A DNA stretch of 64,000 nucleotides, taken from the NCBI GenBank assembly GCA_047615875.1, contig JBLHGU010000003.1, positions 21,372 through 85,371 on the forward strand. The letters run 5' to 3'. Numbering within the stretch: position 1 is the stretch's first letter; the number at the start of each line of letters is the position of its first letter. The DNA is from JBLHGU01 sp047615875 (lineage in GTDB: Bacteria; Pseudomonadota; Gammaproteobacteria; Arenicellales; CAJQKF01). The translations under genes were made by a program, and so were the position numbers. The notes below the pieces were generated by a model, which did no database searches, was not told where the DNA came from, and saw only the letters and a program-made list of their open reading frames with translations. Shown here in pieces: positions 28,895 through 38,213 of the stretch.

Positions 28895-29950
28895 ATGTTG
28901 AAAAACGATACCTTTCTACGCGCATTACGTGGCCAGCCCACCGACTACACTCCTATCTGGATCATGCGTCAGGCGGGAAGATATCTGCCTGAGTACCGTA
29001 AAACCAGAGAACAGGCAGGAGACTTTCTGTCGCTGTGCAAGAACCCGGAGTTGGCTTGCGAAGTAACTTTGCAGCCATTGCGACGCTTTGACCTGGATGC
29101 AGCGATTCTGTTTTCAGACATCCTGACAATACCGGATGCTATGGGTTTAGGACTCAGTCTGAATGAAGGTGTCGGCCCAAAGTTTGCACGCCCGGTGCGT
29201 TCGGCTGCAGAAATTGCCGCTTTGGGAGTGCCCGACCCTGAGCAAGATCTCGGTTATGTGATGGATGCGGTGCGTACAATAAAATCTGCTTTGCAGGATA
29301 GTTTGCCATTAATTGGTTTTTCCGGAAGCCCGTGGACGTTGGCAACCTATATGGTTGAAGGTGGTAGTAGTCGCGACTTTAAATTGATCAAGTCGTTGAT
29401 TTTCTCAGATCCGAAGGCAGCCCATCAATTGCTTTCTACCGTGACCGAATCGGTAATCACCTACCTGAATGCCCAAATTGCGGCTGGCGTAAACGTCGTG
29501 CAAATTTTTGACACCTGGGGTGGCAGTCTTGGTTACCGTAGTTATCAGGAGTTTTCTCTGCAATATATGCAACGCATTGTAGATGGTTTGAACACTGGCG
29601 AAGGCGATGACCGTATCCCTGTTATCCTGTTTACCAAAGGCGGTGGACAATGGCTGGAGTCAATGGCGGACACCGGCTGTGATGCCCTTGGACTTGATTG
29701 GACCACATCGCTTGCTGAAGCTAAACAACGGGTTGGCACAAAAGTTTGCCTGCAGGGCAACATGGATCCTATGGTATTGTTTTCGAACCCTGAAGCGATA
29801 GTTGCGGAAGCAACAGCTGTGCTGGACGATTTTGGCCCAGCGGGGCAGGGCCATGTATTCAATCTAGGCCACGGCATATTGCCTGGTGTGAGCCCTGATC
29901 ATGTGAAGGTTCTGGTCGATCGGGTTCATGAATACACGAGAACTTCATAG
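28895..29950 (+). CDS. hemE: Uroporphyrinogen decarboxylase
   Basis: 351 residues, full length. It removes four carboxyl groups from uroporphyrinogen III to give coproporphyrinogen III in heme synthesis. The signature [15 protein letters not shown] with the catalytic Arg is near residue 25, the Asp in [15 protein letters not shown] is at ~85, and [15 protein letters not shown] closes the protein. Cytosolic. It is the last gene of the intact core; downstream of it the accessory block begins on the other strand. Confidence 0.97.
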   Translation: MLKNDTFLRALRGQPTDYTPIWIMRQAGRYLPEYRKTREQAGDFLSLCKNPELACEVTLQPLRRFDLDAAILFSDILTIPDAMGLGLSLNEGVGPKFARPVRSAAEIAALGVPDPEQDLGYVMDAVRTIKSALQDSLPLIGFSGSPWTLATYMVEGGSSRDFKLIKSLIFSDPKAAHQLLSTVTESVITYLNAQIAAGVNVVQIFDTWGGSLGYRSYQEFSLQYMQRIVDGLNTGEGDDRIPVILFTKGGGQWLESMADTGCDALGLDWTTSLAEAKQRVGTKVCLQGNMDPMVLFSNPEAIVAEATAVLDDFGPAGQGHVFNLGHGILPGVSPDHVKVLVDRVHEYTRTS

Positions 29951-30003
29951 ATCTACTTTACGTAGAGTCTAAGAGAACGGCAAATTCGCCGGTCATAGAG
30001 AAC

Positions 30004-31776
30004 CTAAATATTCATTCCAGTTAAGCGATACCCTTGTGTCCAATGATCCCTATCTTCTTGCCGGGCACAAAGGCGTAAGTGGGACTCAAACAGAAGTTGT
30101 TCATTATAAGACTCCGGCAGCTCCTCCCGATATTTTTTCATGCTTCTTTTGCAAGCGTCCATATCTCCAAGTTGGGCATAACATATTGCCATTTGTTGGT
30201 GGGTGTAAAAGATGGGTAGCTTAAGCATTGATTCCAGCGCTGCAAGAGACTTCTCGTATTCATGCAGGTTGTAGTAGGATTCAGCGAGAATCTCCAGTCT
30301 CAAATTATCAGCACTAAGCGGATCTAAAAGTGCAGCATGGTTATAAGTATCGATTGCACCCTGAGGATCTCCATTATAAGCCTGCAACATTGCCCAATAT
30401 CCTAATACGCGGGCACTGTTGGGATTGAGCTTGGTGGCGCGTTGTAGATGTTGTCTGGCCCGATCATGATGGCCCAGCTGTCTCAGCGCCTCGCCAAATG
30501 CCGACTGGGAACGATAATCACTACTATCCAGTTGAATGGCCTGTTTGCCCGCTTCGTACGCACGCTCCAAAGGACTATCATCATAATAAGATAGATCCCA
30601 TACAGCCATACCTTCAGCTACGGCGATACCAGCAAAAGCGGCCGCGCATTCTGAATCCAGTTTAATGGCATTCTGATACAGCTCAATAGCGCTCTTAATA
30701 TTATCACCGCGCCGGTTTAGAACGTGATTGGCTCGCATGAGATAATCATAGGCCGTTAAGTTTTTAGTTGGATGGTGCCTTCTAACTTCTGCCACGGCTT
30801 CGGTAACTCTGCCAGGTAATACCCCGGAAATAGATCGTACAACATCATCTTGAACGTCAAATATATCTTCTAGCTCTCGATCATAACGTTCTGCCCAAAG
30901 ATGGGAACCGTCTTCGGTCTCTAACAGCTGGGCTGTTATGCGAACCCGATTGCCCGCCTTTCGTACGCTGCCTTCCACCACATACCGCACACCTAACTTC
31001 GTCGCTACTTCTCTTATATCAACAGTCTGTTGTTTAAACATAAACGATGAATTGCGGGAGATGACAAATAACTCTCGAAACCGAGATAGTTCGGTAATAA
31101 TATCCTCGGTTATTCCATCGCTGAAGTATTCCTGCTCAAGATCACCACTCATATTGGTAAAGGGTAGAACAGCAATAGAGGGTCTGTCTGGCCACTCGGT
31201 AGGACTAATATTCTGAAGTCTTGTTGGACTAGGTGCGGCGGATGAGTCCGTGGCATCTTGACCCACACGATATACCTTTACCAATTCATCAAATCCCTTT
31301 AACTGTCGCTCTCCCATGCTTTCAAACAGAAATGGCAGACGCTTTGGTATAGTCTGATAAGCCGCATCTTGTATACAGATGCCAGCGGGCTCTGCGATTT
31401 GCTCCAGACGCTGGGCCAGAACAATACCCTCGCCAGTTACCGTATTGTCAGCAATCAGAACCTCACCTATGGCGATGCCCACCCTGACTATAGGGTGAAT
31501 GTCACCACTCAATTCCAGGTTTACGGAAGAATTGGTAGCCTGAAATTCCACGGCTGCTGCAACTGCGTCGGAAGCCCTGGAGAATTCTGCAACGAGCGCA
31601 TCGCCGCGAATTTCATGGGCAATGCCACCATGACTGGAAATAACCGTCGCAAACCGCTTGAATGCATCCTGCATACGATTGTGGGCGAGGGTTTCGTCGA
31701 GTCGAACTAATCCCGTAGAACCTACTATGTCTGCGTGTAGCAATACTGCGAGTTTCCGAGATATTTCCTCATTCAT
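30004..31776 (-). CDS. Class III nucleotide cyclase - TolB-N - TPR protein
   Basis: 590 residues, intact. The cyclase domain (residues ~5-175) has metal Asps in LHADIVGST and EIRGDALVAEF. The residue four before the second Asp is Glu, as in guanylate cyclases, where adenylate cyclases have Lys. The usual V-N-x-A-x-R motif reads GEGIVLAQRLEQ, so the ribose-orienting Asn is Val. No membrane helix separates it from a TolB-N/FlgO-like domain (PSIAVLPFTNMS...DGSHLWAERYDRELEDIFDVQD, ~195-325). About six TPRs fill the rest. It is divergent from the SnoaL gene. Product nucleotide unproven. Confidence 0.85.
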   Translation of the reverse strand: MNEEISRKLAVLLHADIVGSTGLVRLDETLAHNRMQDAFKRFATVISSHGGIAHEIRGDALVAEFSRASDAVAAAVEFQATNSSVNLELSGDIHPIVRVGIAIGEVLIADNTVTGEGIVLAQRLEQIAEPAGICIQDAAYQTIPKRLPFLFESMGERQLKGFDELVKVYRVGQDATDSSAAPSPTRLQNISPTEWPDRPSIAVLPFTNMSGDLEQEYFSDGITEDIITELSRFRELFVISRNSSFMFKQQTVDIREVATKLGVRYVVEGSVRKAGNRVRITAQLLETEDGSHLWAERYDRELEDIFDVQDDVVRSISGVLPGRVTEAVAEVRRHHPTKNLTAYDYLMRANHVLNRRGDNIKSAIELYQNAIKLDSECAAAFAGIAVAEGMAVWDLSYYDDSPLERAYEAGKQAIQLDSSDYRSQSAFGEALRQLGHHDRARQHLQRATKLNPNSARVLGYWAMLQAYNGDPQGAIDTYNHAALLDPLSADNLRLEILAESYYNLHEYEKSLAALESMLKLPIFYTHQQMAICYAQLGDMDACKRSMKKYREELPESYNEQLLFESHLRLCARQEDRDHWTQGYRLTGMNI

Positions 31777-31933
31777 TGGGTGTACATACTCGTTATCATT
31801 TATGTTGGCTATTTTATCTCAGGGCGAACTCAGGCGCGAGCGTTGCATAGAAAAACAGCAATGAATCGTCGCCGCATAATTTATACCAACAATGTAGAAT
31901 TATTTCTAACCTCTAAAGCTGAAGATTATCCTG

Positions 31934-32359
31934 ATGACGGAAACCGAACGAGTTGTAAGAATTTTTCACGAATCCTGGGATATGCGAAATCCCGATAGAG
32001 GCGCAGCCATAATCGCTGAAGATTGCCAGTTTGAAGACGTCGCTCGAGAGGAAATGCAACCTGGGCCAGAAGCGTATAAACAGGACTACTATCGATGGCG
32101 CAAGGCATTTCCCGATGGAGAATGTAAGGTGGTTAATGTAATTGTTCAGGATGACTGGGCAGTAGTGGAGTTTGTTAATCGTGGAACCCATACTGGACCA
32201 CTTGAGACGAGCCAGGGCACTTTCGCGGCGACTGGTCGCAAGGTTAAAGTTCGCTATTGCAGTGTAATGCGGGTAGCTGATGGCAAAGTTGTTGAAGGTC
32301 GAGATTACTATGATTCAGCCGGAATTCTTCAACAACTGGGGTTGCAGAATAACTACTGA
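31934..32359 (+). CDS. SnoaL-like (NTF2 fold) protein
   Basis: 141 residues with the layout of SnoaL-type NTF2 proteins: an N-terminal helix (ERVVRIFHESWDMRNPDRG), the acidic DCQFEDVA strand, then beta strands ending in VMRVADGKVVEGRDYYDSAGILQQLG. The fold forms a conical pocket used either for small-molecule turnover or binding. No signal peptide. It is divergent from the cyclase gene at 30.0 kb with 157 bases between. The substrate is unknown. Confidence 0.78.
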   Translation: MTETERVVRIFHESWDMRNPDRGAAIIAEDCQFEDVAREEMQPGPEAYKQDYYRWRKAFPDGECKVVNVIVQDDWAVVEFVNRGTHTGPLETSQGTFAATGRKVKVRYCSVMRVADGKVVEGRDYYDSAGILQQLGLQNNY

Positions 32360-32535
32360 ATTAGCCGGCTTTTAACAATACGTGTAGAAATAGTAAACAG
32401 TTAGTAAGCTATCCATTTCAATTACGAAGCTTCTAAGTACGACCGCTATTATTGTAGTCAAGTTGGTCGTTGCTAGGCATTCGGGTAGTTCATTTGCCTG
32501 GCAATTTGCTCTCTGATTTCCGGGCCTTTTAATTT

Positions 32536-33033
32536 TTACACAATGTATAACCCGAGATCGATAGCCGCAGTAACTCCTGCAGCGGTGATTACATTATCGT
32601 CTTCTACAATTCTATCGCTTGAGGTTTTCACACCTTTGTCTGATAGCATTTCTCGAACGCCAGGATGAGTTGTTGCTATACGACCCTGCAGAAAATTAGC
32701 AGACGCCAAGATTAAACTGCCTGAGCAGACAGATGCTTTAATTGGAACTGAATTAGCAGTTTTTATCCATCTGATAAATATTTCATCATCCTGCAATGAA
32801 ACTGCGCCTGGTCCTCCAGGCATTATGAGAAGATCGTATTTTTCCAGCGATTCCCCGACACAGTCAACCAGAATGCCAAGGCCACGATCATCCGTAACTT
32901 TTGGGGTGAGGGCGCATACTTTCCAATTAAAGCTGGTATCAAAACCCATCGACTTTATTCGGGTTAAAGGATCATATATGCCAATGAAATCCAGAGATGT
33001 CATATTGTCATATACGACGAATGCCACCTTCAT
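32536..33033 (-). CDS. DJ-1/PfpI family protein, cut short by an in-frame stop
   Basis: 165 residues of a DJ-1/PfpI glutamine-amidotransferase-like protein. It keeps PGGPGA and the nucleophile elbow KASVCSGSLILASANFL, with Cys in the usual place, and ITAAGVTAAIDLGLYIV. It ends at a TAA at 32536. The same frame continues for 20 more codons to a TAG at 32473, and those codons read as a normal family C-terminus (KLKGPEIREQIARQMNYPNA). A single change of a Glu codon GAA to TAA explains this. The last helix is therefore probably lost. Family members act as chaperones, hydrolases or regulators. Confidence 0.8.
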   Translation of the reverse strand: MKVAFVVYDNMTSLDFIGIYDPLTRIKSMGFDTSFNWKVCALTPKVTDDRGLGILVDCVGESLEKYDLLIMPGGPGAVSLQDDEIFIRWIKTANSVPIKASVCSGSLILASANFLQGRIATTHPGVREMLSDKGVKTSSDRIVEDDNVITAAGVTAAIDLGLYIV

Positions 33034-33321
33034 TAATTCATTTCCTTAGTCTTGTTCGTCCAATTTTCTAACAATTCCACAATCTCTGTAAAACTAAGCT
33101 TTCTTGCATGCATTTAGACAAACCACCTGATGATTTGGTAATTAACGCAGTATCACTACCATATCCTGCGATTGATAGAGCCGTGATAGATCGGCGCATC
33201 GTTAGATGCATGACTGTGTTCCGAGTCATCCTGGTGTATTATTCGAGAACTGAATTATCTAGCTAATACAACGACAGCATATTTTGATGAAACGTAAATT
33301 GTGGAAAAATATTCAAATAAC

Positions 33322-33747
33322 ATGAGAATGAGCAAACTAATTTCTATCGCGATGGTATTCGTGTGTGGTGTTTTTTATTTTAGCCTATCCCACGCCGATA
33401 TGAATGTTATCGGAAAATGGTCGGGTATAGACTCCGATGGAGATACTGCGACATTCGTATTCAATGAAGATAATAGTGCTGAATTGAAACTAGAGGGTGT
33501 TCCGCTGTTAAGTTCAGCAAATCTGGTACATGGTAGCGTAGAGTGGGTTACTAATACGGACTATGATCCTATACATCTGGATATCGTGATTTTAATTGAT
33601 TCAGCAGAGAAACAGCAAATACCTATGGTTGCTCGATTTGTTGATGATCAAACACTTAGAATACTTATATCTCGCGATATGAAAAGCAGACCAAAAGGAT
33701 TTGCTATAAATAAAGATGTTTTTCAAGTGCTGGCTAAAAAACAATGA
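33322..33747 (+). CDS. Exported protein of unknown function
   Basis: About 141 residues from the ATG at 33322; starts at 33301 (GTG) or 33328 (ATG) are also possible. A signal peptide (SKLISIAMVFVCGVFYFSLSHA) is followed by a mature domain of about 115 residues, MNVIGKWSGIDSDGDTATFVFNEDNSAELKLEG and so on. The G-x-W at its start and the strand-rich pattern suggest a small lipocalin-like beta barrel, which is inference. The gene is AT-rich and stands alone. Confidence 0.6.
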   Translation: MRMSKLISIAMVFVCGVFYFSLSHADMNVIGKWSGIDSDGDTATFVFNEDNSAELKLEGVPLLSSANLVHGSVEWVTNTDYDPIHLDIVILIDSAEKQQIPMVARFVDDQTLRILISRDMKSRPKGFAINKDVFQVLAKKQ

Positions 33748-33780
33748 TCTGGCAACCGGACAAATATTTGTAACTGTATT

Positions 33781-34542
33781 CTAGTTACGCTTGACCGGTT
33801 TTTTTAGTATCCAAATATAACCTGGAACTAACCAGATCATATAATTAGCAATAAATGTAGCGATCTTATGTTTTTTGGATCCTGGTTTTATCATGTAGTC
33901 AGCTTTATACTTTTTAGGGTCTCTCAAAATATTGGGCGTATAGTCAGTCATAGAAAATTGACCTACAAGTTTTCTTAGTCCCCAATAAGTAAAATGTTTC
34001 TCATGATAAAAGTCACCTTTACCTGCTAACTTCATGTAGAGATGTGCCAGAGGGCGTGGGATGATGGACAAGAAGGGCAGGTTGTAATGAGGCTCATTTA
34101 CCATTATTCGATTTCCAGCTGCAAAGTAAACAATACCACCTGGTTTTAGGACTCTAAAGATTTCGGACATTAGAATTTTTGCATCGGGAACGTGTTCATA
34201 CACCTGAGAGCACACTACTACATCAAAAGAATCAGGTTCGTATTGCATATCCATTGCATCGCCGAATTCAAACACCAATCCTTGTTTCTGGAAATTCTCC
34301 TTTGCAAACAAAATGGCTTTTTCATCAATATCTATCCCGGTTACCTGCAGGAAATATCTAGATAGATATTCATCGATAATCCCTGCTGAGCCACCGACAT
34401 TTAGAGCGCAAAGTTGATCAAGTGGTTCGCTGCTAAAATCAGACAAAACACTGATCATCGTGCCGGCTTTCTTTCTTCTGCCCGCGGCATCAAACATCGC
34501 AGTACTGTTATCAGAAAAGTTGTGTTGGTAACTTCGCTCCAA
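33781..34542 (-). CDS. Class I SAM-dependent methyltransferase
   Basis: 253 residues. Motif I is LNVGGSAGIIDEYLS (~46-60), then GIDIDEKAI, then motif II FDVVVCSQVYEHVPD and post-motif VLKPGGIVYFAAGN, the pattern of UbiE/COQ5-like methyltransferases. A hydrophobic C-terminus (ATFIANYMIWLVPGYIWIL) suggests attachment to the membrane, as in enzymes acting on lipids or glycan carriers. The neighbours give no pathway. Substrate unknown. Confidence 0.8.
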   Translation of the reverse strand: MERSYQHNFSDNSTAMFDAAGRRKKAGTMISVLSDFSSEPLDQLCALNVGGSAGIIDEYLSRYFLQVTGIDIDEKAILFAKENFQKQGLVFEFGDAMDMQYEPDSFDVVVCSQVYEHVPDAKILMSEIFRVLKPGGIVYFAAGNRIMVNEPHYNLPFLSIIPRPLAHLYMKLAGKGDFYHEKHFTYWGLRKLVGQFSMTDYTPNILRDPKKYKADYMIKPGSKKHKIATFIANYMIWLVPGYIWILKKPVKRN

Positions 34543-34670
34543 GTTAGTTTCTCATCCAGGTGTTTTGTAAGAGTGACACTAACTTTACCAACTAATATTT
34601 AGTGCAGTTAGATTATAAACAGATCAGTTAGCGTGGTTATAGGCACTTAATTGTTTTACAGCTCCCGTCG

Positions 34671-35132
34671 CTACGGGGTAACTGGTCTCACGTGTTTATG
34701 TATTTTCGCAGAGTTTCTACCTTCTTCATATTGTGGTGAGCCATCACACATCTTAAACCAGTTAGCTTTTGATCCGACGTAAATGTGCGCATCCGGGCGT
34801 AGATTAATTTCACTATCAAGGGTTCCAAGAGCAAACTCGATTAACTCGCCGGAGTCATCAGCTACAGCAAATATCATGCTGGAACCACATAGCCTACAAA
34901 ACTTTCTCACGGTTCCGTTTTTAGCTTTGTAACTTGCTAAAAGTTTCTCTCCTTCGGTCCAACGAAAATTATCCGCTTTCGCCTCGCCCAATGTAGCGAA
35001 TGCGGCACCGTGAAACTTACGACACATCGAACAATGACAATGTCCCATTCTGGGTTCAATTTCATCTGCTTCGTATTTAATTGACCCGCATAAACAACTG
35101 CCGATGTAAGGCGTATTTTTATTATCTGACAT
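34671..35132 (-). CDS. GFA family zinc-binding protein
   Basis: 153 residues with CLCGSIKYE, CHCSMCRKFHGAAF and CRLCGSSM, the full set of GFA zinc cysteines, plus the C-terminal HIYVGSKANWFKMCDGSPQYEE, which is typical of the main subgroup. The catalytic function of most members is unknown. It is more like the copy at 38.7 kb than the one at 1.8 kb. Cytosolic, single gene. Confidence 0.87.
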   Translation of the reverse strand: MSDNKNTPYIGSCLCGSIKYEADEIEPRMGHCHCSMCRKFHGAAFATLGEAKADNFRWTEGEKLLASYKAKNGTVRKFCRLCGSSMIFAVADDSGELIEFALGTLDSEINLRPDAHIYVGSKANWFKMCDGSPQYEEGRNSAKIHKHVRPVTP

Positions 35133-35252
35133 AGCTAAACCTCGGTTACATTTTCGATATCATTTTAGTTTTTGACAGTACAGCTACAGCGTGACATTGC
35201 CTTCAACCAAAATATGCACCTGTCCGCCAATCTGTATGTTGTTACCTTTTTT

Positions 35253-36032
35253 TCAAGGACGGATCGACACGCGACCATGTCTGCCAATGGTGGTGCCTTG
35301 TGCAATTTTAGTTGCGCCCGTTAGACGCCCTTCCGCACTCATCCAGTGTGGCATGGCAGCATTCAAAGAGCCGGTGATCGGATCTTCACTCATGCCACTT
35401 GATGGGGCCAGCATACGCACCTCGTAGGCACATTCTGATCCCGGTGGGTGTGCACCAATAAGCCCGATGGACTTGAATGTTGGCCATCTAACCCGCGACG
35501 AATCTACCGCTAGCACTGCCTCCGCAGAGTTAAGCTGTAGAACTTGCCAAACTGGGCCGTTATCGAGTTGGGCCGTATGTAGAATAGAGTCGTATGGGAT
35601 CTCAAGTGTCTCAACAATAACGTCAAACAGATCAGTCTGCATCGCTTCAATCTTAGTTGGCGGAGCTACGAACTCCAGTAAATTTTCATCGCTAACATCG
35701 ATTTCAATAATGCCTACGGCGCACTCCTGACGTACGATGCCCTGTTCCCGTGGGACACCACCTGTTTGCAGCCACGCAGCGCAACTTCCAAGCGTTGGAT
35801 GACCCGCAAACGGCATCTCCCGCGTTGGTGTGAAAATACGCACTTTGTAGTCAGCGGCTGAATTTTCAGGTGGTAGAAGAAAAGTTGTCTCAGCGAGATT
35901 GGTCCAGGCTGCAAACTGACGCATTTGCTCTTCGGAAATACCTTGCGCATCGACCACAACAGCAAGAGGATTGCCCCGGGTTGGTATGGGACTGAATACA
36001 TCACATTGAATGAACCGGCGGGACTTCATCAT
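35253..36032 (-). CDS. PhzF family isomerase-like protein, cut short by in-frame TGA
   Basis: 259 residues of a PhzF/YddE-type protein (diaminopimelate-epimerase-like fold): QCDVFSPIPTRGNPLAVV, the active-site Glu region NLAETTFLLPP, FAGHPTLGSCAAWL and SEDPITGSLNAAM are present. It stops at TGA (35253-35255). In the same frame 22 more codons follow (IQIGGQVHILVEGNVTL and so on) to a TAG at 35184, and these match the family's last two strands. The stop is thus a nonsense change in a formerly ~282-residue protein. Partial activity is possible. Family members isomerise varied metabolites. Confidence 0.82.
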   Translation of the reverse strand: MMKSRRFIQCDVFSPIPTRGNPLAVVVDAQGISEEQMRQFAAWTNLAETTFLLPPENSAADYKVRIFTPTREMPFAGHPTLGSCAAWLQTGGVPREQGIVRQECAVGIIEIDVSDENLLEFVAPPTKIEAMQTDLFDVIVETLEIPYDSILHTAQLDNGPVWQVLQLNSAEAVLAVDSSRVRWPTFKSIGLIGAHPPGSECAYEVRMLAPSSGMSEDPITGSLNAAMPHWMSAEGRLTGATKIAQGTTIGRHGRVSIRP

Positions 36033-36162
36033 ATTTTCCTGGTGGTTTTGATCATTATTTCAATTATAGACATAACACCTTCCCCTACATAGCTGTCAGG
36101 ATACGCTTTAAAAAACTCGATCCAGCGCACTTCCCGTCAGGCCAGGTCTGATCATCCTTAAA

Positions 36163-38055
36163 TCACTCAGGGAAACCGGCCATTCGAAGTCCTTCAATAT
36201 AGCGGTCTTTATCTTCACTACGCCTGTATGCAGAGTTGCTTCTTTCGCGCTGCAGCGTCAATTCTGGTCGGAGTGTCAGAACTTCTGTCACGGTCCAATT
36301 GGCATCATCAATTCGACCGAGATGCCCATAAACAGATGCCAGAAGCACGTGCACCCTGTCAAACGAAGGATTGCGTTCTATGGCTTGCTCAAGTAATAAA
36401 GCCGCCTCATCATATCTTTGATCCATGAATAGGGCGATTGCTCGTACATACATGTAAATTTGAGAATATATCGGATTAAGTTGGTAAGCCTTCGCAATTT
36501 CTAAAAGTGATTCTTCGTGCTTGCCAGAGTTGGCTAACCCAAATGCTAGTTGTGCGTGACCATCGGCGTAGTTTGGCTCCAGGTCCACTACGCGCCTGCC
36601 AATTACCTCGGCTTCGTCAAAACGCCCCTGAGCCTGCAGCATTGCGGCTTTTGCAAAATATGCACGAACTACAGTGTCGTCTAACTCCAGAGCGCGATTA
36701 ATCGCTATAAGTCCCTGACGAATCGATTGTTCTCGGTTCGGCGTCCAGCTCATATTAATGTCGATAGCGTGGGTTAGGCCGATCCCGGCCCATGCTCGAG
36801 CGTAATGGGGATCGATACGCACCGCCTTCTCATAGAGCCCGCGCCCCGCAATATTGTCTTCCCGCGTGAATCGTGCCTGAACCTGGAGTGCTCGAAGCCG
36901 AACCTCATATGCCTCGATATTTGTAGTCTCTAAGTTGCCTAAACGAGTTCGCTCTATATCTGTAAGATTAACGGATAATGCTTTTACTATGCTCTGCGAC
37001 ACTTCATCCTGCAGTGCAAATACATCCATAATTTTGCGATCGTATCGATCCGCCCAGATATGGCCACCGTCTCTGCCGTCTATAAGCTGCGCATTTATTC
37101 GAACCTCGTCGCCTGATCGGCGAACGCTGCCCTCAAGAATGTATCGAGCCCCCAGATCTTTTGAGACCTGACGCAGGTCAATTGCCAAGCCCTTATATAC
37201 AAATGTGGAATTGCGAGCGATTACCACTAAGCCAGATATCTTCGATAAATCGGTAATCAGATCTTCGGTCATTCCATCAGCAAAGTATTCTTGATCAGAA
37301 CTATCGCTCATATTGACGAATGGCATAACAGCGATCGAGGGCTTTTTCTGTACCTGTACCTGTACCTGACTGCTCTGATCAAGCGTTGAGTTGTCGCCTT
37401 TGAACCAAGGCAGAAAATAGCTAACTAAACCTGCTGATATCGCACCCAGTAGAATAATGCCTACCATTATCGGAAAGTTTTTCGGAAATCTCGCAAACGT
37501 CGAAGTAACTATCGGTGCTGGCACGCTGGCATTGGTATTTAGTTTTACCTCGTATATCCGTATTGAATCGTCAAATCCTTTGAGCTCCTTTTCACCCAGG
37601 TTAGTTATCTCAAAGGGTAAACGCCTTGGCAACGCCTCGTGTATGGCGCTGGTGATATTCACGCCACCAGGGCTTGAGAACTGCTCAATTCGCTGTGCTA
37701 ATACAACTCCAGAGCCAGTTATAGTTGCGTTGGCGATAATGACCTCACCCATGGCGACTCCAATGCGAAGGTCTGGCCGAATGTTATTAGTCAGTAGTGC
37801 ATTGAGTTCTGTATTGGATATCTGAAAAGCGATCGCTGCGCAGACCGCATCAGAAGCTTTGCTGAATTCCGCAACTAAAGCGTCGCCTCGAACTTCGTGG
37901 GCGATACCGCCATAGGATGTGATGACATCAGCTAGACGCCTTAACGCATCGGTAATGCGAAGGTGAGCATGTTTTTCATCTCTCTGTACAAGCTCGGTCG
38001 AGCCTATAATGTCAGCATGAAGGATAACGACTAAACTGCTTGATATTTCGTTCAA
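36163..38055 (-). CDS. Membrane class III nucleotide cyclase - TolB-N - TPR protein
   Basis: 630 residues. The cyclase domain (~5-175) has metal Asps in LHADIIGST and EVRGDALVAEF, Glu at the purine-specifying position, and GSGVVLAQRIEQ with Val in place of Asn. One membrane helix (IMVGIILLGAISAGLVSYFL, ~197-216) lies between it and the TolB-N-like domain (KPSIAVMPFVNMSDSSDQEYFADGMTEDLITDLS, ~243-380). If TPRs and TolB-N are periplasmic, they could sense and pass a signal to the cytoplasmic cyclase. It follows the PhzF gene start by 130 bases in the same direction. Confidence 0.85.
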   Translation of the reverse strand: MNEISSSLVVILHADIIGSTELVQRDEKHAHLRITDALRRLADVITSYGGIAHEVRGDALVAEFSKASDAVCAAIAFQISNTELNALLTNNIRPDLRIGVAMGEVIIANATITGSGVVLAQRIEQFSSPGGVNITSAIHEALPRRLPFEITNLGEKELKGFDDSIRIYEVKLNTNASVPAPIVTSTFARFPKNFPIMVGIILLGAISAGLVSYFLPWFKGDNSTLDQSSQVQVQVQKKPSIAVMPFVNMSDSSDQEYFADGMTEDLITDLSKISGLVVIARNSTFVYKGLAIDLRQVSKDLGARYILEGSVRRSGDEVRINAQLIDGRDGGHIWADRYDRKIMDVFALQDEVSQSIVKALSVNLTDIERTRLGNLETTNIEAYEVRLRALQVQARFTREDNIAGRGLYEKAVRIDPHYARAWAGIGLTHAIDINMSWTPNREQSIRQGLIAINRALELDDTVVRAYFAKAAMLQAQGRFDEAEVIGRRVVDLEPNYADGHAQLAFGLANSGKHEESLLEIAKAYQLNPIYSQIYMYVRAIALFMDQRYDEAALLLEQAIERNPSFDRVHVLLASVYGHLGRIDDANWTVTEVLTLRPELTLQRERSNSAYRRSEDKDRYIEGLRMAGFPE

Positions 38056-38213
38056 AGGCGCTCCTCGACAGAGTCCCGTTACAAACTAACAGCATTCTAT
38101 CCTATACGAGTTCCCGTAATTTCCAGAAATTCGTACTTTATTCGGTCGAAAGCCTGATTTTAGGATCATGGGTTAGTTGCAGTGGCCAAAGATTTTTTCC
38201 TCGGTTATTGTTA

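Noticed and set aside
35253..35255. Selenocysteine or stop readthrough at the TGA in the PhzF gene
   Set aside because: No known selenoprotein in this family at this site and no obvious hairpin; a nearby gene has a TAA of the same kind, so simple nonsense mutation is more likely.
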